7,636 nt of DNA from Euryarchaeota archaeon UBA88 (GTDB lineage Archaea; Thermoplasmatota; Poseidoniia; Poseidoniales; Poseidoniaceae), in assembly GCA_002499545.1 (NCBI GenBank), contig DAME01000047.1, positions 2,225 through 9,860 on the forward strand. Direction: 5' to 3'. Shown here one piece after another: positions 1 to 6,540 of the stretch (its first letter is position 1; each line of letters starts with the position of its first letter). Below the pieces are notes generated by a model. It was given only the letters and a program-made list of their open reading frames with translations, was not told the DNA's origin and ran no database searches. Made by a program: the position numbers and the translations under genes.

Positions 1-2052
1 CGCTTCGACTTGCTGGTCGATGGCGGCGTTGAGGAAGAACGCCAAGATGATTGGCGCCGGTCCGTTAATGGTCATGCTGACCGAGGTGTTCGGGTCGCAC
101 AGGTCAAATCCAGAGTACAAGCGCTTGGCATCGTCGGTTGTTGCAATGCTGACTCCAGAGTTTCCAACCTTCCCCCAAATATCTGGGCGGCGTGCAGGGT
201 CGCGGCCATACAGCGTGACTGAATCAAACGCCGTCGACAAGCGAACGTAGTCTTGACCTTGGCTGAGATAGTGGAAACGACGGTTGGTTCGCTCAGGTTC
301 GCCTTCACCAGCAAACATCCGTGCCGATAATTCGTCAGTTCGTTTGAACGGGAACACACCAGCGGTGTACGGGAAGTGACCTGGAGCGTTTTCTTTGGTG
401 ATGAAACTGTAGAGTTCCCCGTCATCTGCAAAGGTCGGTAGAGCCACACGTGGAATTGCAGAATGGGCGAGTGATTCGGTCGTAGTTTTGACCGTGAACG
501 GCTTACCTCGGACGTGGTAGGTGAATTCTCCAGTCGCATATTGTTCGGCTAAGCTGCGGAATTCATTCAGTGCACCACGGGCATCGCCGACCTGTTCAAG
601 CACTTCGTCAACCTGGGCTTGTAGGTCGTGTGAAACCTTGGTTGCCCCTCGCTTGGTTGCGTGGTCGGCAGCGGTTTGGAGGTGCTGGCACAAGCGCAGT
701 TGCTCAGCAACCGCTTCATTGGCAGTGTGGTACTCGCGGATGGTGGCCGATATCTCCGACAGGTAGTAGATTCGCTCAGGAGGAATCACGCCTTTGCGTG
801 CTCCCATCTCATCGACCGGTTCACTTGCTTCAAACCCAACCATTCCGGCAAGTTTGAGCCACAATCGGTCAACACCACCGTCAGCGAACTGGCTGGCGAT
901 GGTTGCCACGATGGGGAGTTCTTCGTCCGCCACATCGAACATGTTACGGTTGCGTCGAACCTGCTTGCGAATTGCACGAAGCGCATCTTCGCTGCCTCGC
1001 TTCTCGTACTTGTTGAGCACGACGATGTCTGCCACATCCAGCATCTCGATTTTCTCAAGTTGGGTATGTGCTCCGAACTCAGCGGTCATGACGTAGAGCG
1101 AACGGTCGGCCACCGAGGTAATCGCATCGCTACCTTGACCGATTCCACTCGTTTCACAAAAAATCATGTCAAAACCAACCGCTTTGGCAACTTCGATGGC
1201 TCGGTCAAGGTTGGCACTGATTTCAGACCCCGACCCTCGACTGGCTAAACTGCGCATGTAGAGGTCGTTGTTGGATAGGGAGTTCATGCGAATACGGTCG
1301 CCCAAGAGCGCCCCACCGGTTCGTTTTCGAGTCGGGTCGACGCACAACAAACAGACTTTTTTGCCGGGATTGTCACGCTGAATTCGCAGCATTAATTCAT
1401 CGAGCAGACTTGACTTTCCTGCCCCTCCAGTTCCGGTAAAACCGATGACTGGGATGTCGGTACTGGAAGAACGGCACGTCTCCAGAGTTGACTTGAAGGT
1501 CGCCTCGTCCGCACTTTCTGAAAGTGTGAGCAGCAGTCCCACCTTGGCCATGTCGTCGGCTGTGACCGGTCCGTTCAACTGCGCAAGTCGCTGTTGAGAA
1601 ATCAAATCAACTTCACTGGCTTGTCCCATCAAGTGATGAATCATGCCCATCAGACCCATTGTTCTGCCATCATCTGGCGAGTAAATCTTGGAGATTCCTG
1701 ATTGGTGTAGAGTTCTAATTTCAGGAGGCGTAATGGTTCCTCCTCCACCGCCGAAAATTCGCACGTGTTCGCATCCGGCTTGGTCAAGCAGTTCGCGAAT
1801 GTAGGTGAAGTACTCGACGTGACCACCTTGGTAGGACGTTAATGCAACGGCGTGAGCGTCTTCTTGGACGGCACAATCGACCACTGCTTTGGCGGACTGG
1901 TCGTGGCCCAAGTGGATGACTTCAGCACCCGAGGATTGGATCAAGCGTCGCATGACGTTGATGGCCGCATCGTGACCGTCGAACAGAGATGCTGCAGTGA
2001 TGACGCGAACCGGTCCGGTCGTCGTCTCAAACACTGGGTCTTCATCGGCCAT
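1..2052 (-). CDS. icmF: Fused isobutyryl-CoA mutase / G-protein chaperone IcmF, N-terminal 684 residues (C-terminus outside window)
   Basis: Adenosylcobalamin-dependent mutase interconverting isobutyryl-CoA and n-butyryl-CoA, with its GTPase chaperone built into the same chain; cytoplasmic. I read the frame open from ATG 2052 to base 1. Domain order seen: B12-binding Rossmann domain (residues about 14-145) with the cobalt-ligand motif DGHDAA, H27; MeaB-like GTPase with P-loop GTGGAGKS (207-214), switch-like ETSGIGQG (300-307) and base-recognition NKYE (347-350); linker; then the start of the substrate TIM barrel, PYTAGVFPF (561-569), ending in a conserved stretch containing NGPAP. This B12-GTPase-mutase order is diagnostic of IcmF rather than methylmalonyl-CoA mutase, and the aromatic Phe residues near 567-569 also fit. 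Family members are about 1,090 residues, so roughly 400 lie beyond the edge, including the second substrate-specificity residue. The start is firm: an in-frame TGA lies 11 codons upstream with no other ATG or GTG between. No clear ribosome-binding site. It follows ABC-F by 52 bp and may be co-transcribed. Confidence 0.93.
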   Translation of the reverse strand, partial: MADEDPVFETTTGPVRVITAASLFDGHDAAINVMRRLIQSSGAEVIHLGHDQSAKAVVDCAVQEDAHAVALTSYQGGHVEYFTYIRELLDQAGCEHVRIFGGGGGTITPPEIRTLHQSGISKIYSPDDGRTMGLMGMIHHLMGQASEVDLISQQRLAQLNGPVTADDMAKVGLLLTLSESADEATFKSTLETCRSSSTDIPVIGFTGTGGAGKSSLLDELMLRIQRDNPGKKVCLLCVDPTRKRTGGALLGDRIRMNSLSNNDLYMRSLASRGSGSEISANLDRAIEVAKAVGFDMIFCETSGIGQGSDAITSVADRSLYVMTAEFGAHTQLEKIEMLDVADIVVLNKYEKRGSEDALRAIRKQVRRNRNMFDVADEELPIVATIASQFADGGVDRLWLKLAGMVGFEASEPVDEMGARKGVIPPERIYYLSEISATIREYHTANEAVAEQLRLCQHLQTAADHATKRGATKVSHDLQAQVDEVLEQVGDARGALNEFRSLAEQYATGEFTYHVRGKPFTVKTTTESLAHSAIPRVALPTFADDGELYSFITKENAPGHFPYTAGVFPFKRTDELSARMFAGEGEPERTNRRFHYLSQGQDYVRLSTAFDSVTLYGRDPARRPDIWGKVGNSGVSIATTDDAKRLYSGFDLCDPNTSVSMTINGPAPIILAFFLNAAIDQQVEA

Positions 2053-2089
2053 GCCGATGCCACGGGCCGTTGGTTCATCAAATCAGCCC

Positions 2090-2103
2090 CTCGCAGATGC
2101 GAG
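2090..2103. repeat. Perfect 6-bp inverted repeat between ABC-F stop and icmF start
   Basis: The bases CTCGCA-GA-TGCGAG form a perfect palindromic arm pair, starting 1 nt after the TGA of the ABC-F gene and ending 37 nt before the icmF ATG. As RNA it would be a short GC-rich hairpin, with the central bases forming the loop. It is not followed by a run of T on the minus strand (next bases GGGCTGATTTG), so it does not look like a classical intrinsic terminator. It could be a weak attenuator, an RNA-processing site, a protein operator, or chance. Confidence 0.4.
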
Positions 2104-2104
2104 C

Positions 2105-3781
2105 TCAAACATCCGATACTTCGCCTTCGGCCAACGGAGGTAGGCCCTTTTTTTCACGGATATAATCGGTGTAGTTTCCGTAGTACACGGTCACGACACC
2201 GTCCTGCAATTCCCATATTCGGTTGACCACTTGGTCGAGGAACCAGCGGTCGTGAGAGACGGTGATCAGTGAGCCTTCATAGCCCTTGAGTGCCTCTTCC
2301 AGCGTGTCTTTTGAATCCATGTCAAGGTGATTGGTTGGTTCGTCCATCAGCAACAGATTGTTCTCTTCAAGCAGGAGTTTGAGTAGAGCGACGCGGGCTC
2401 GCTCTCCACCAGAGAGTTGCGAGAGTTTCGTGGTGACTTGGTCACCCGAGAATTGGAATCGACCCAGAGCCGCACGAATGTCGCCGTACTGGAAGTCGGG
2501 TCGGAGTTTCTGAATCTGCTCGACGGGATTGAGGTTGAAGTCAAGCGTCGCGTGGTCTTGATGGAAATAACCGATTTCACAACCCGGGGCGAGGTCTCGC
2601 TTTCCGCTGGTGAGTTTTTCGTCCCCGTTGATGAGTTTGAGAAGCGTCGTCTTTCCTTGTCCGTTTCCACCAACAATTCCAATTCGGTCACCCTTACGAA
2701 CTTCCAAGTCTTGGTTGTCCAATATCGCTCGGTCAAGTCCTTCGAACACCTTGGTTGCTCCATCGAGTTGAAACACGTCCATGCTCGCTTTATCGACGGC
2801 GTCAAGCGTGAGAATCAGCGGCTTTCGCTTCTTAGGAACTCGCGCTTTGAGCATTTTCAGTTCTCGCTGCATGCGTTCAATCATCTTCTGCTTAGCCGAG
2901 ATTGACTTGTCGTATTTGTTGGCACGCTTCATCTGCTTGAGGGCACCCGTTGTGGCTGCAATTTTCTTTTCAACTGTGTTAATCATGTCGCCAAGTGCTG
3001 CTTCAGTCGCAACCTTTTGTCGCAAAAACTGACTGTAATTTCCCTTCCACGGCCAAGCGCGAAGGTTGTCAACTTCTACGATTCGAGTGCACACTTGGTC
3101 GAGGAAGTATCGGTCGTGAGAGACGATGAGTTGTGCACCTTCGAAGTCCTTGAGGAAGGATTCCAGCCATTCTGTGGTCTCAATGTCAAGGTGGTTAGTC
3201 GGCTCGTCGAGGAACATCACATCAACCCCTGAAAGACCGACTAGTTGGCGGGCGAGCGCTAATTTTGCCTTTTCTCCACCGGAGAGTTTGTTGACTTTCA
3301 TGTCCATCGGATGCTTATCCAATCCCAAACGAGTCAGGGTTGCTTTTGCGATGCTAGCAACGTTACCGCCACCACTAGCTCCAAGGGTTTGTTGGAGTTC
3401 CGAATAGCGTTCCATGACGCTTTCCCAATCTCCATCGTAAAAGGATGGCTCAATCATCTGTGCTTCGATCTTGGCAATCTCTTCTTCCAATTCTTGGAAT
3501 TGACGGCCTTTGCGACTGAGTTCTTGTTCGATGGTTGATTCCGGGTCGATGTCTCGAATTTGAGTGAGGTAAGCAATTCGGATGCCGGGGGCGAATTCGA
3601 CGACTCCGACGTCTTGAGATTGTTCGCTGATGGTATTGAGCAGGGTGGTTTTTCCTGCACCGTTATGGCCAACGATACCGATTCTATCACCGTCTTGGAC
3701 CAGGAGGTTGATATCGACCAACACGTCAACGGGGCCGAAACTTCGGTCGACTCCTTCGATGTTGATGAGTTGGCGTGCCAT
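2105..3781 (-). CDS. ABC-F family ATPase (ribosome-associated, non-membrane), complete
   Basis: A 558-residue soluble protein with two tandem ATP-binding cassettes and no membrane segment, the layout of ABC-F translation factors (EttA/Uup/YdiF-like), which bind the ribosomal E site and act on stalled or initiating ribosomes. Cassette 1: Walker A GHNGAGKT (38-45), signature LSGGE (166-170), Walker B with catalytic Glu in LDEPTNHLD (191-199, E193), H-switch SHDRYFLD (221-228). Cassette 2: GGNGQGKT (371-378), LSGGE (456-460), MDEPTNHLD (479-487, E481), SHDRWFLD (509-516). Both sites look catalytically intact. The charged helical linker at about 255-325, rich in Lys and Arg, corresponds to the tRNA-interaction region; a modest arm insert lies at about 85-135. 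It ends shortly after cassette 2, without the C-terminal coiled coil of Uup. ATG 3781 is preceded by a purine-rich GGGGAG. Exact subfamily and any antibiotic-resistance role cannot be told from sequence alone. Confidence 0.95.
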   Translation of the reverse strand: MARQLINIEGVDRSFGPVDVLVDINLLVQDGDRIGIVGHNGAGKTTLLNTISEQSQDVGVVEFAPGIRIAYLTQIRDIDPESTIEQELSRKGRQFQELEEEIAKIEAQMIEPSFYDGDWESVMERYSELQQTLGASGGGNVASIAKATLTRLGLDKHPMDMKVNKLSGGEKAKLALARQLVGLSGVDVMFLDEPTNHLDIETTEWLESFLKDFEGAQLIVSHDRYFLDQVCTRIVEVDNLRAWPWKGNYSQFLRQKVATEAALGDMINTVEKKIAATTGALKQMKRANKYDKSISAKQKMIERMQRELKMLKARVPKKRKPLILTLDAVDKASMDVFQLDGATKVFEGLDRAILDNQDLEVRKGDRIGIVGGNGQGKTTLLKLINGDEKLTSGKRDLAPGCEIGYFHQDHATLDFNLNPVEQIQKLRPDFQYGDIRAALGRFQFSGDQVTTKLSQLSGGERARVALLKLLLEENNLLLMDEPTNHLDMDSKDTLEEALKGYEGSLITVSHDRWFLDQVVNRIWELQDGVVTVYYGNYTDYIREKKGLPPLAEGEVSDV

Positions 3782-3784
3782 GTT

Positions 3785-3790
3785 CTCCCC
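3785..3790 (-). promoter_or_regulatory. Shine-Dalgarno-like GGGGAG before the ABC-F start
   Basis: Minus strand reads GGGGAG-AAC-ATG, placing the purine block 3 nt from the start codon. This spacing is short, but it is the only convincing ribosome-binding-site-like block ahead of any gene in the window. It supports ATG 3781 as the start. Confidence 0.45.
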
Positions 3791-3814
3791 GTTTCTTCGC
3801 CCCCGTCAACCCCT

Positions 3815-3820
3815 CATAAA
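3815..3820 (-). promoter_or_regulatory. Possible TATA-like box for ABC-F (and icmF)
   Basis: The minus-strand bases TTTATG, in the context GTGTTTATGAGG, are centred about 36 nt upstream of ATG 3781 inside the divergent 106-bp intergenic region. With an archaeal TATA-to-start-site distance of about 26 nt, transcription would begin near 3791, leaving a leader of about 10 nt that contains the GGGGAG block. The match to a TATA consensus is weak, so this is inference. Confidence 0.3.
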
Positions 3821-3857
3821 CACCATGCATGGCAGCAGCGAATCTTCCCTGCTTGCG

Positions 3858-3862
3858 TTTAA
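3858..3862 (+). promoter_or_regulatory. Possible TATA-like box for the winged-helix gene
   Basis: The plus-strand bases GCGTTTAAGC include TTTAA centred about 28 nt before ATG 3888, the distance expected for an archaeal leaderless transcript starting at the start codon. No ribosome-binding site is obvious, which agrees with a leaderless message. It is a short motif, so chance cannot be excluded. Confidence 0.35.
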
Positions 3863-3887
3863 GCACCGCCACCACCGACTCAAGGTC

Positions 3888-4157
3888 ATGGCGAGGCGCC
3901 GCTGGACAGAAGAACGGCAGCGTTCCTACCGAGAAGCCGATTGGATTGTTGGGTGGCTGCGAGTCAACGGCCCGGCCACGACTCGAGAGATTCTTTCAGC
4001 CATGAGAGAGGCTGGAATTGAAACCCGGGCGCACGTTCTTCACCGTGCACTGCAGCGTTCACAGTTCATCGTTAAGTGTGGGTCTGTGAACCTCGATGAC
4101 GCAGAAGTCAGTGTCTGGGACTTTGACCGAGACGATGAATCCGACGCTCAGTCATAG
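3888..4157 (+). CDS. Small winged-helix-like protein of unknown function (89 aa), the only plus-strand gene
   Basis: I do not recognise a named family. The protein begins MARRRWTEERQRSYREADWI. It then shows a helix (about 12-26), a turn NGPATT, a second helix TREILSAMREAG (32-43), and a third helix with basic residues, TRAHVLHRALQRS (47-59). A beta-hairpin-like stretch FIVKCGSV (60-67) follows, with an acidic tail ending DRDDESDAQS. This helix-helix-helix-wing pattern with a basic N-terminus fits a small DNA-binding winged helix, perhaps a transcription regulator or a TFE/MarR-like fragment. I chose ATG 3888 because the longer in-frame opening runs back into the divergent ABC-F gene, and a TATA-like box sits 28 nt upstream. 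It is divergent from ABC-F, so it might regulate that promoter. Its 3' end overlaps the opposite-strand membrane-protein gene by 10 bp. Confidence 0.72.
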   Translation: MARRRWTEERQRSYREADWIVGWLRVNGPATTREILSAMREAGIETRAHVLHRALQRSQFIVKCGSVNLDDAEVSVWDFDRDDESDAQS

Positions 4158-4480
4158 GTCGTGAACGCATTCTTTCGCCCCTTTCGGTTCATCAACTGGC
4201 CGCGGAATTTAGACTGTTCACGTCTAGCTTGGTTCAACTGATGGCGCATGGCTGGACTTGCAACGATGCACACGGTCATGCCCAGAAGAATACCGAACGG
4301 AACCGAATACAGTGAGGGGATTCCGAGGAAAATGGAGTTGGCAACACCGGTGAGAAATCCAATAAAGCATCCAACTCCAATCGGTTTTTGCAAAATTCGT
4401 GGTAGGGTAGTTGTTCGATTCAACCGCATGTTAGGATTGACATCGAATGATGCAAATGCTTCAACTGAACCGTCTGTCAT
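4148..4480 (-). CDS. Small two-helix membrane protein of unknown function (110 aa)
   Basis: Not a family I recognise. The N-terminal 30 residues are polar (MTDGSVEAFASFDVNP...). Two hydrophobic segments follow, about 33-54 (GVGCFIGFLTGVANSIFLGI core) and about 60-77 (FGILLGMTVCIVA core), separated by a short PSLYS turn, which suggests a helical hairpin in the membrane. The tail at 79-107 is strongly basic (several Arg and Lys, RKGRK), so by the positive-inside rule both ends would probably face the cytoplasm. ATG 4480 is supported by the best TATA box of the window 27 nt upstream. It is separated from the upstream acyl-CoA synthetase by 107 bp, so it probably has its own promoter, and its stop lies inside the end of the convergent winged-helix gene. 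Confidence 0.75.
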   Translation of the reverse strand: MTDGSVEAFASFDVNPNMRLNRTTTLPRILQKPIGVGCFIGFLTGVANSIFLGIPSLYSVPFGILLGMTVCIVASPAMRHQLNQARREQSKFRGQLMNRKGRKNAFTTYD

Positions 4481-4504
4481 CAGATGATAATTTGTTGTGA
4501 CGGA

Positions 4505-4510
4505 TTATAA
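4505..4510 (-). promoter_or_regulatory. Archaeal-style TATA box for the small membrane-protein gene
   Basis: The minus strand reads GCAAAGGAGTTATAATCC. TTATAA is centred about 27 nt before ATG 4480 and is preceded by a purine-rich AAAGGAG that could serve as a BRE. No ribosome-binding site lies between the box and the ATG, as expected for a leaderless archaeal message. The same bases contain TATAAT, a bacterial -10 consensus, but no TTGACA-like element sits about 17 bp upstream, so I favour the archaeal reading. Confidence 0.55.
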
Positions 4511-4587
4511 CTCCTTTGCAGGACGGAACCTTTCAGCGATAGAATAGCGGCTCTACCAATCCCTTTCAGGGTGGAGAATGTACCCGA

Positions 4588-6513
4588 TCAAATTGAATTG
4601 ACGGCTTCTTCGTGCAACTTGAGAAGGTTTCGCAACTTCACCTTCATGGAAGGGGTTTGCAAATCGTTGTCAGTGGTCCATTCTTCTGGGTCGAGAATGA
4701 GTGTTGCTGCAACTTCGTAACCTTTCCAGGTAGGAGCAAGCATGTTCTTGGCCTTCAGTTCGGTCAGCATCCACTCACAGGTCGAGTCTCGAGCGCAAAT
4801 CTCTGCATCACTTCCCGATGCATTGACACCAGCAGCAATCAGTGCGGCCTTGAGGTTCTCCATGTTCGGGTGAACGATGAGGAAGGTGCGAAGCATGTTG
4901 CGACCATCCAAGACGGCTTGCTCAACCAGTGGTGAGAGCTTGAGGTTCTCTTCAAGCGGTGCTGGTGAAACGTACTTTCCGTTTTCAAGTTTGAATTGGC
5001 TCTTGACTCGGCCAGTGATCGAGAGTAGGCCGTCAGTCATCTTTCCAAGGTCTCCGGTTCGGAACACACCAGGTTCAATCAGGACTTCCTTAGTAGCCTC
5101 TTCATTGTTCCAGTATCCCAGCATGACGTTTGGTCCGTGGACGATGATTTCACCCTCATCACTTCGGTCAGGGTCGTCCCATGCATCGGTATCGATGGTC
5201 ACTTTGACGCCGTTAGCAACTCGTCCAACAGTGCGCAGACGAGATGTACCCGGTCCAGCCCATCCGTTAGCTGCAACCAGTGGTGAGGTTTCGGTGAGTC
5301 CGTATCCTTCATAGCAACTGAATCCGACCTGTTGAATGAACGCTGCAACGTCTGGTGAAAGCGCTGCTGCTCCAGACATACAGAATCGAATGTTACCACC
5401 GAATCGAGCACGAACCTTGGACCACACTAGCTTGTCGTAGAGTTTGTCAAACACGCCAGATGCAGGAACTGCGTCACATTCGACGTTCGCCTTTGCGATT
5501 CGCTTTGATGCTGATTTCTTGGCCTTGCCAATGAGGAATTTCTTGACGCCAGTTGCCTCTTCGAATTGACTGTTGACTCGGTCGTAGAACTTGTTCCACA
5601 CACGTGGTACGGCCAAAAGCACAGCGGGTTTGATCTCGATGCATTCATCGGCAATTCGAGTCAAGTCAGAAATTAAATTGATGTGCACACCGCATCGAAG
5701 CATCCAGTGCAGGTCAAACGTACTTCCAAACGAGTGAGCCCATGGAAGGAAGGCAGCGTTCTTGTCACCGACGTAAATCTTGAACGCCGATTGAACGCAC
5801 AAGATGTTGGAAAGGGTGTTCCAGTTTGAGAGCATGACTCCCTTCGGGTTACCGGTTGTTCCAGACGTGTAGATGAGTGTGTTGAGCGCAAACGGGTCGT
5901 CGGCAATATCGAAGGTATTCTTGCTCTTGCGTCCCTCTGCAACAAATTCAGCCCAAGCGTGGACGGCGATGCCTTTGGGAGGAATCTCGTTTGCCGGGTC
6001 GTCGCCAAGCAGAATAATTCCACATCGTGGCCATGCCGCAGCGTCATCAGGAAGGTGCTTGACCAACTTGTCAAGTACGCCAGTGTTGGCGACAGCAAGC
6101 ATTGACGGTGTTGAATCGTTGAGAATGTAGGCCCACTCGTCACCGTGTTGGTGCGTGTACATGGCGGTGTATGCTGCGCCGATACCGTTTGCACCGTATG
6201 AGAGTGCAGCCCATTCGACGCTGTTGTCCAAAATCATGGCCACTCGGTCACCTGCTTCAACGCCGAGGTCGGCGAGTCGCTGACCTACTGCTGTGGCAAG
6301 TCCGCCAAATTGGTTGTAGTCGATGTGAACTCTGGAGGCACCTTTTGCAGGGATGTAACCGAAGCAATCTTGTTCGCCAAAACGTCCGACGCTGGTCATC
6401 AGCATTTGGTACAAAGTTCGTGGATCGTCGCCTTCAGGCCCTTTCCATTGTCGGTCGTCCGGTTGTCGTTCCCAAGCCATCATCAGTTCTGCCATGTACA
6501 CTAAGTGTAGCAT
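4588..6513 (-). CDS. Long-chain fatty-acid--CoA ligase, AMP-forming (ANL superfamily), complete
   Basis: Activates free fatty acids with ATP and CoA through an acyl-adenylate, feeding acyl-CoA to beta-oxidation or lipid synthesis; probably cytoplasmic or peripheral to the membrane. The 641-residue length fits long-chain acyl-CoA synthetases. Motifs: P-loop YTSGTTGNPKG (215-225), linker-region YGLTETSP (404-411), TGDLG (486-490) with the ribose-binding Asp, hinge GRVK (501-504), fatty-acid gate-like KLENGKYVSP (508-517), and a C-terminal TPSMKVKLR (620-628) whose K624 is the likely catalytic lysine. The charged insert at about 315-365 is usual for the long-chain group. The KLENGKYV form resembles eukaryotic-type and proteobacterial LACS more than E. 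coli FadD. Start: ATG 6513 leaves 27 bp after SMUG1; ATG 6495 (starting MAELMMAWERQ) is an equally possible start, and neither has a ribosome-binding site. Arginine is coded by CGA at 18 of 27 sites. Chain-length preference is not visible. Confidence 0.95.
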   Translation of the reverse strand: MLHLVYMAELMMAWERQPDDRQWKGPEGDDPRTLYQMLMTSVGRFGEQDCFGYIPAKGASRVHIDYNQFGGLATAVGQRLADLGVEAGDRVAMILDNSVEWAALSYGANGIGAAYTAMYTHQHGDEWAYILNDSTPSMLAVANTGVLDKLVKHLPDDAAAWPRCGIILLGDDPANEIPPKGIAVHAWAEFVAEGRKSKNTFDIADDPFALNTLIYTSGTTGNPKGVMLSNWNTLSNILCVQSAFKIYVGDKNAAFLPWAHSFGSTFDLHWMLRCGVHINLISDLTRIADECIEIKPAVLLAVPRVWNKFYDRVNSQFEEATGVKKFLIGKAKKSASKRIAKANVECDAVPASGVFDKLYDKLVWSKVRARFGGNIRFCMSGAAALSPDVAAFIQQVGFSCYEGYGLTETSPLVAANGWAGPGTSRLRTVGRVANGVKVTIDTDAWDDPDRSDEGEIIVHGPNVMLGYWNNEEATKEVLIEPGVFRTGDLGKMTDGLLSITGRVKSQFKLENGKYVSPAPLEENLKLSPLVEQAVLDGRNMLRTFLIVHPNMENLKAALIAAGVNASGSDAEICARDSTCEWMLTELKAKNMLAPTWKGYEVAATLILDPEEWTTDNDLQTPSMKVKLRNLLKLHEEAVNSI

Positions 6514-6540
6514 TAAGCACTTGAATGGTTCGCCGGTTTT

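Noticed and set aside
661..1248. Long plus-strand open frame (195 codons) opposite icmF
   Set aside because: It lies antisense to the GTPase domain of icmF, which has clear conserved motifs. The frame lacks any recognisable motif and is explained by the codon bias of the opposite strand.
2417..2905. Plus-strand open frame (162 codons) opposite the ABC-F gene
   Set aside because: Antisense to the second ABC cassette and linker, with no recognisable domain; a shadow of the real gene.
3630..3887. Upstream extension of the winged-helix gene to an ATG at 3630
   Set aside because: The extra 86 codons run antisense over the start and Walker A region of ABC-F and look non-protein-like. ATG 3888 has a TATA-like box at the right distance.
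4504..4509. Bacterial sigma-70 -10 box TATAAT
   Set aside because: The hexamer is present, but I find no TTGACA-like -35 about 17 bp upstream and no ribosome-binding site downstream; the archaeal TATA reading fits better. Not fully excluded.
4562..4572. Hairpin CCCT-TTC-AGGG after the acyl-CoA synthetase as a terminator
   Set aside because: The stem is only 4 bp with a 3-nt loop and no following T run; too weak to call.
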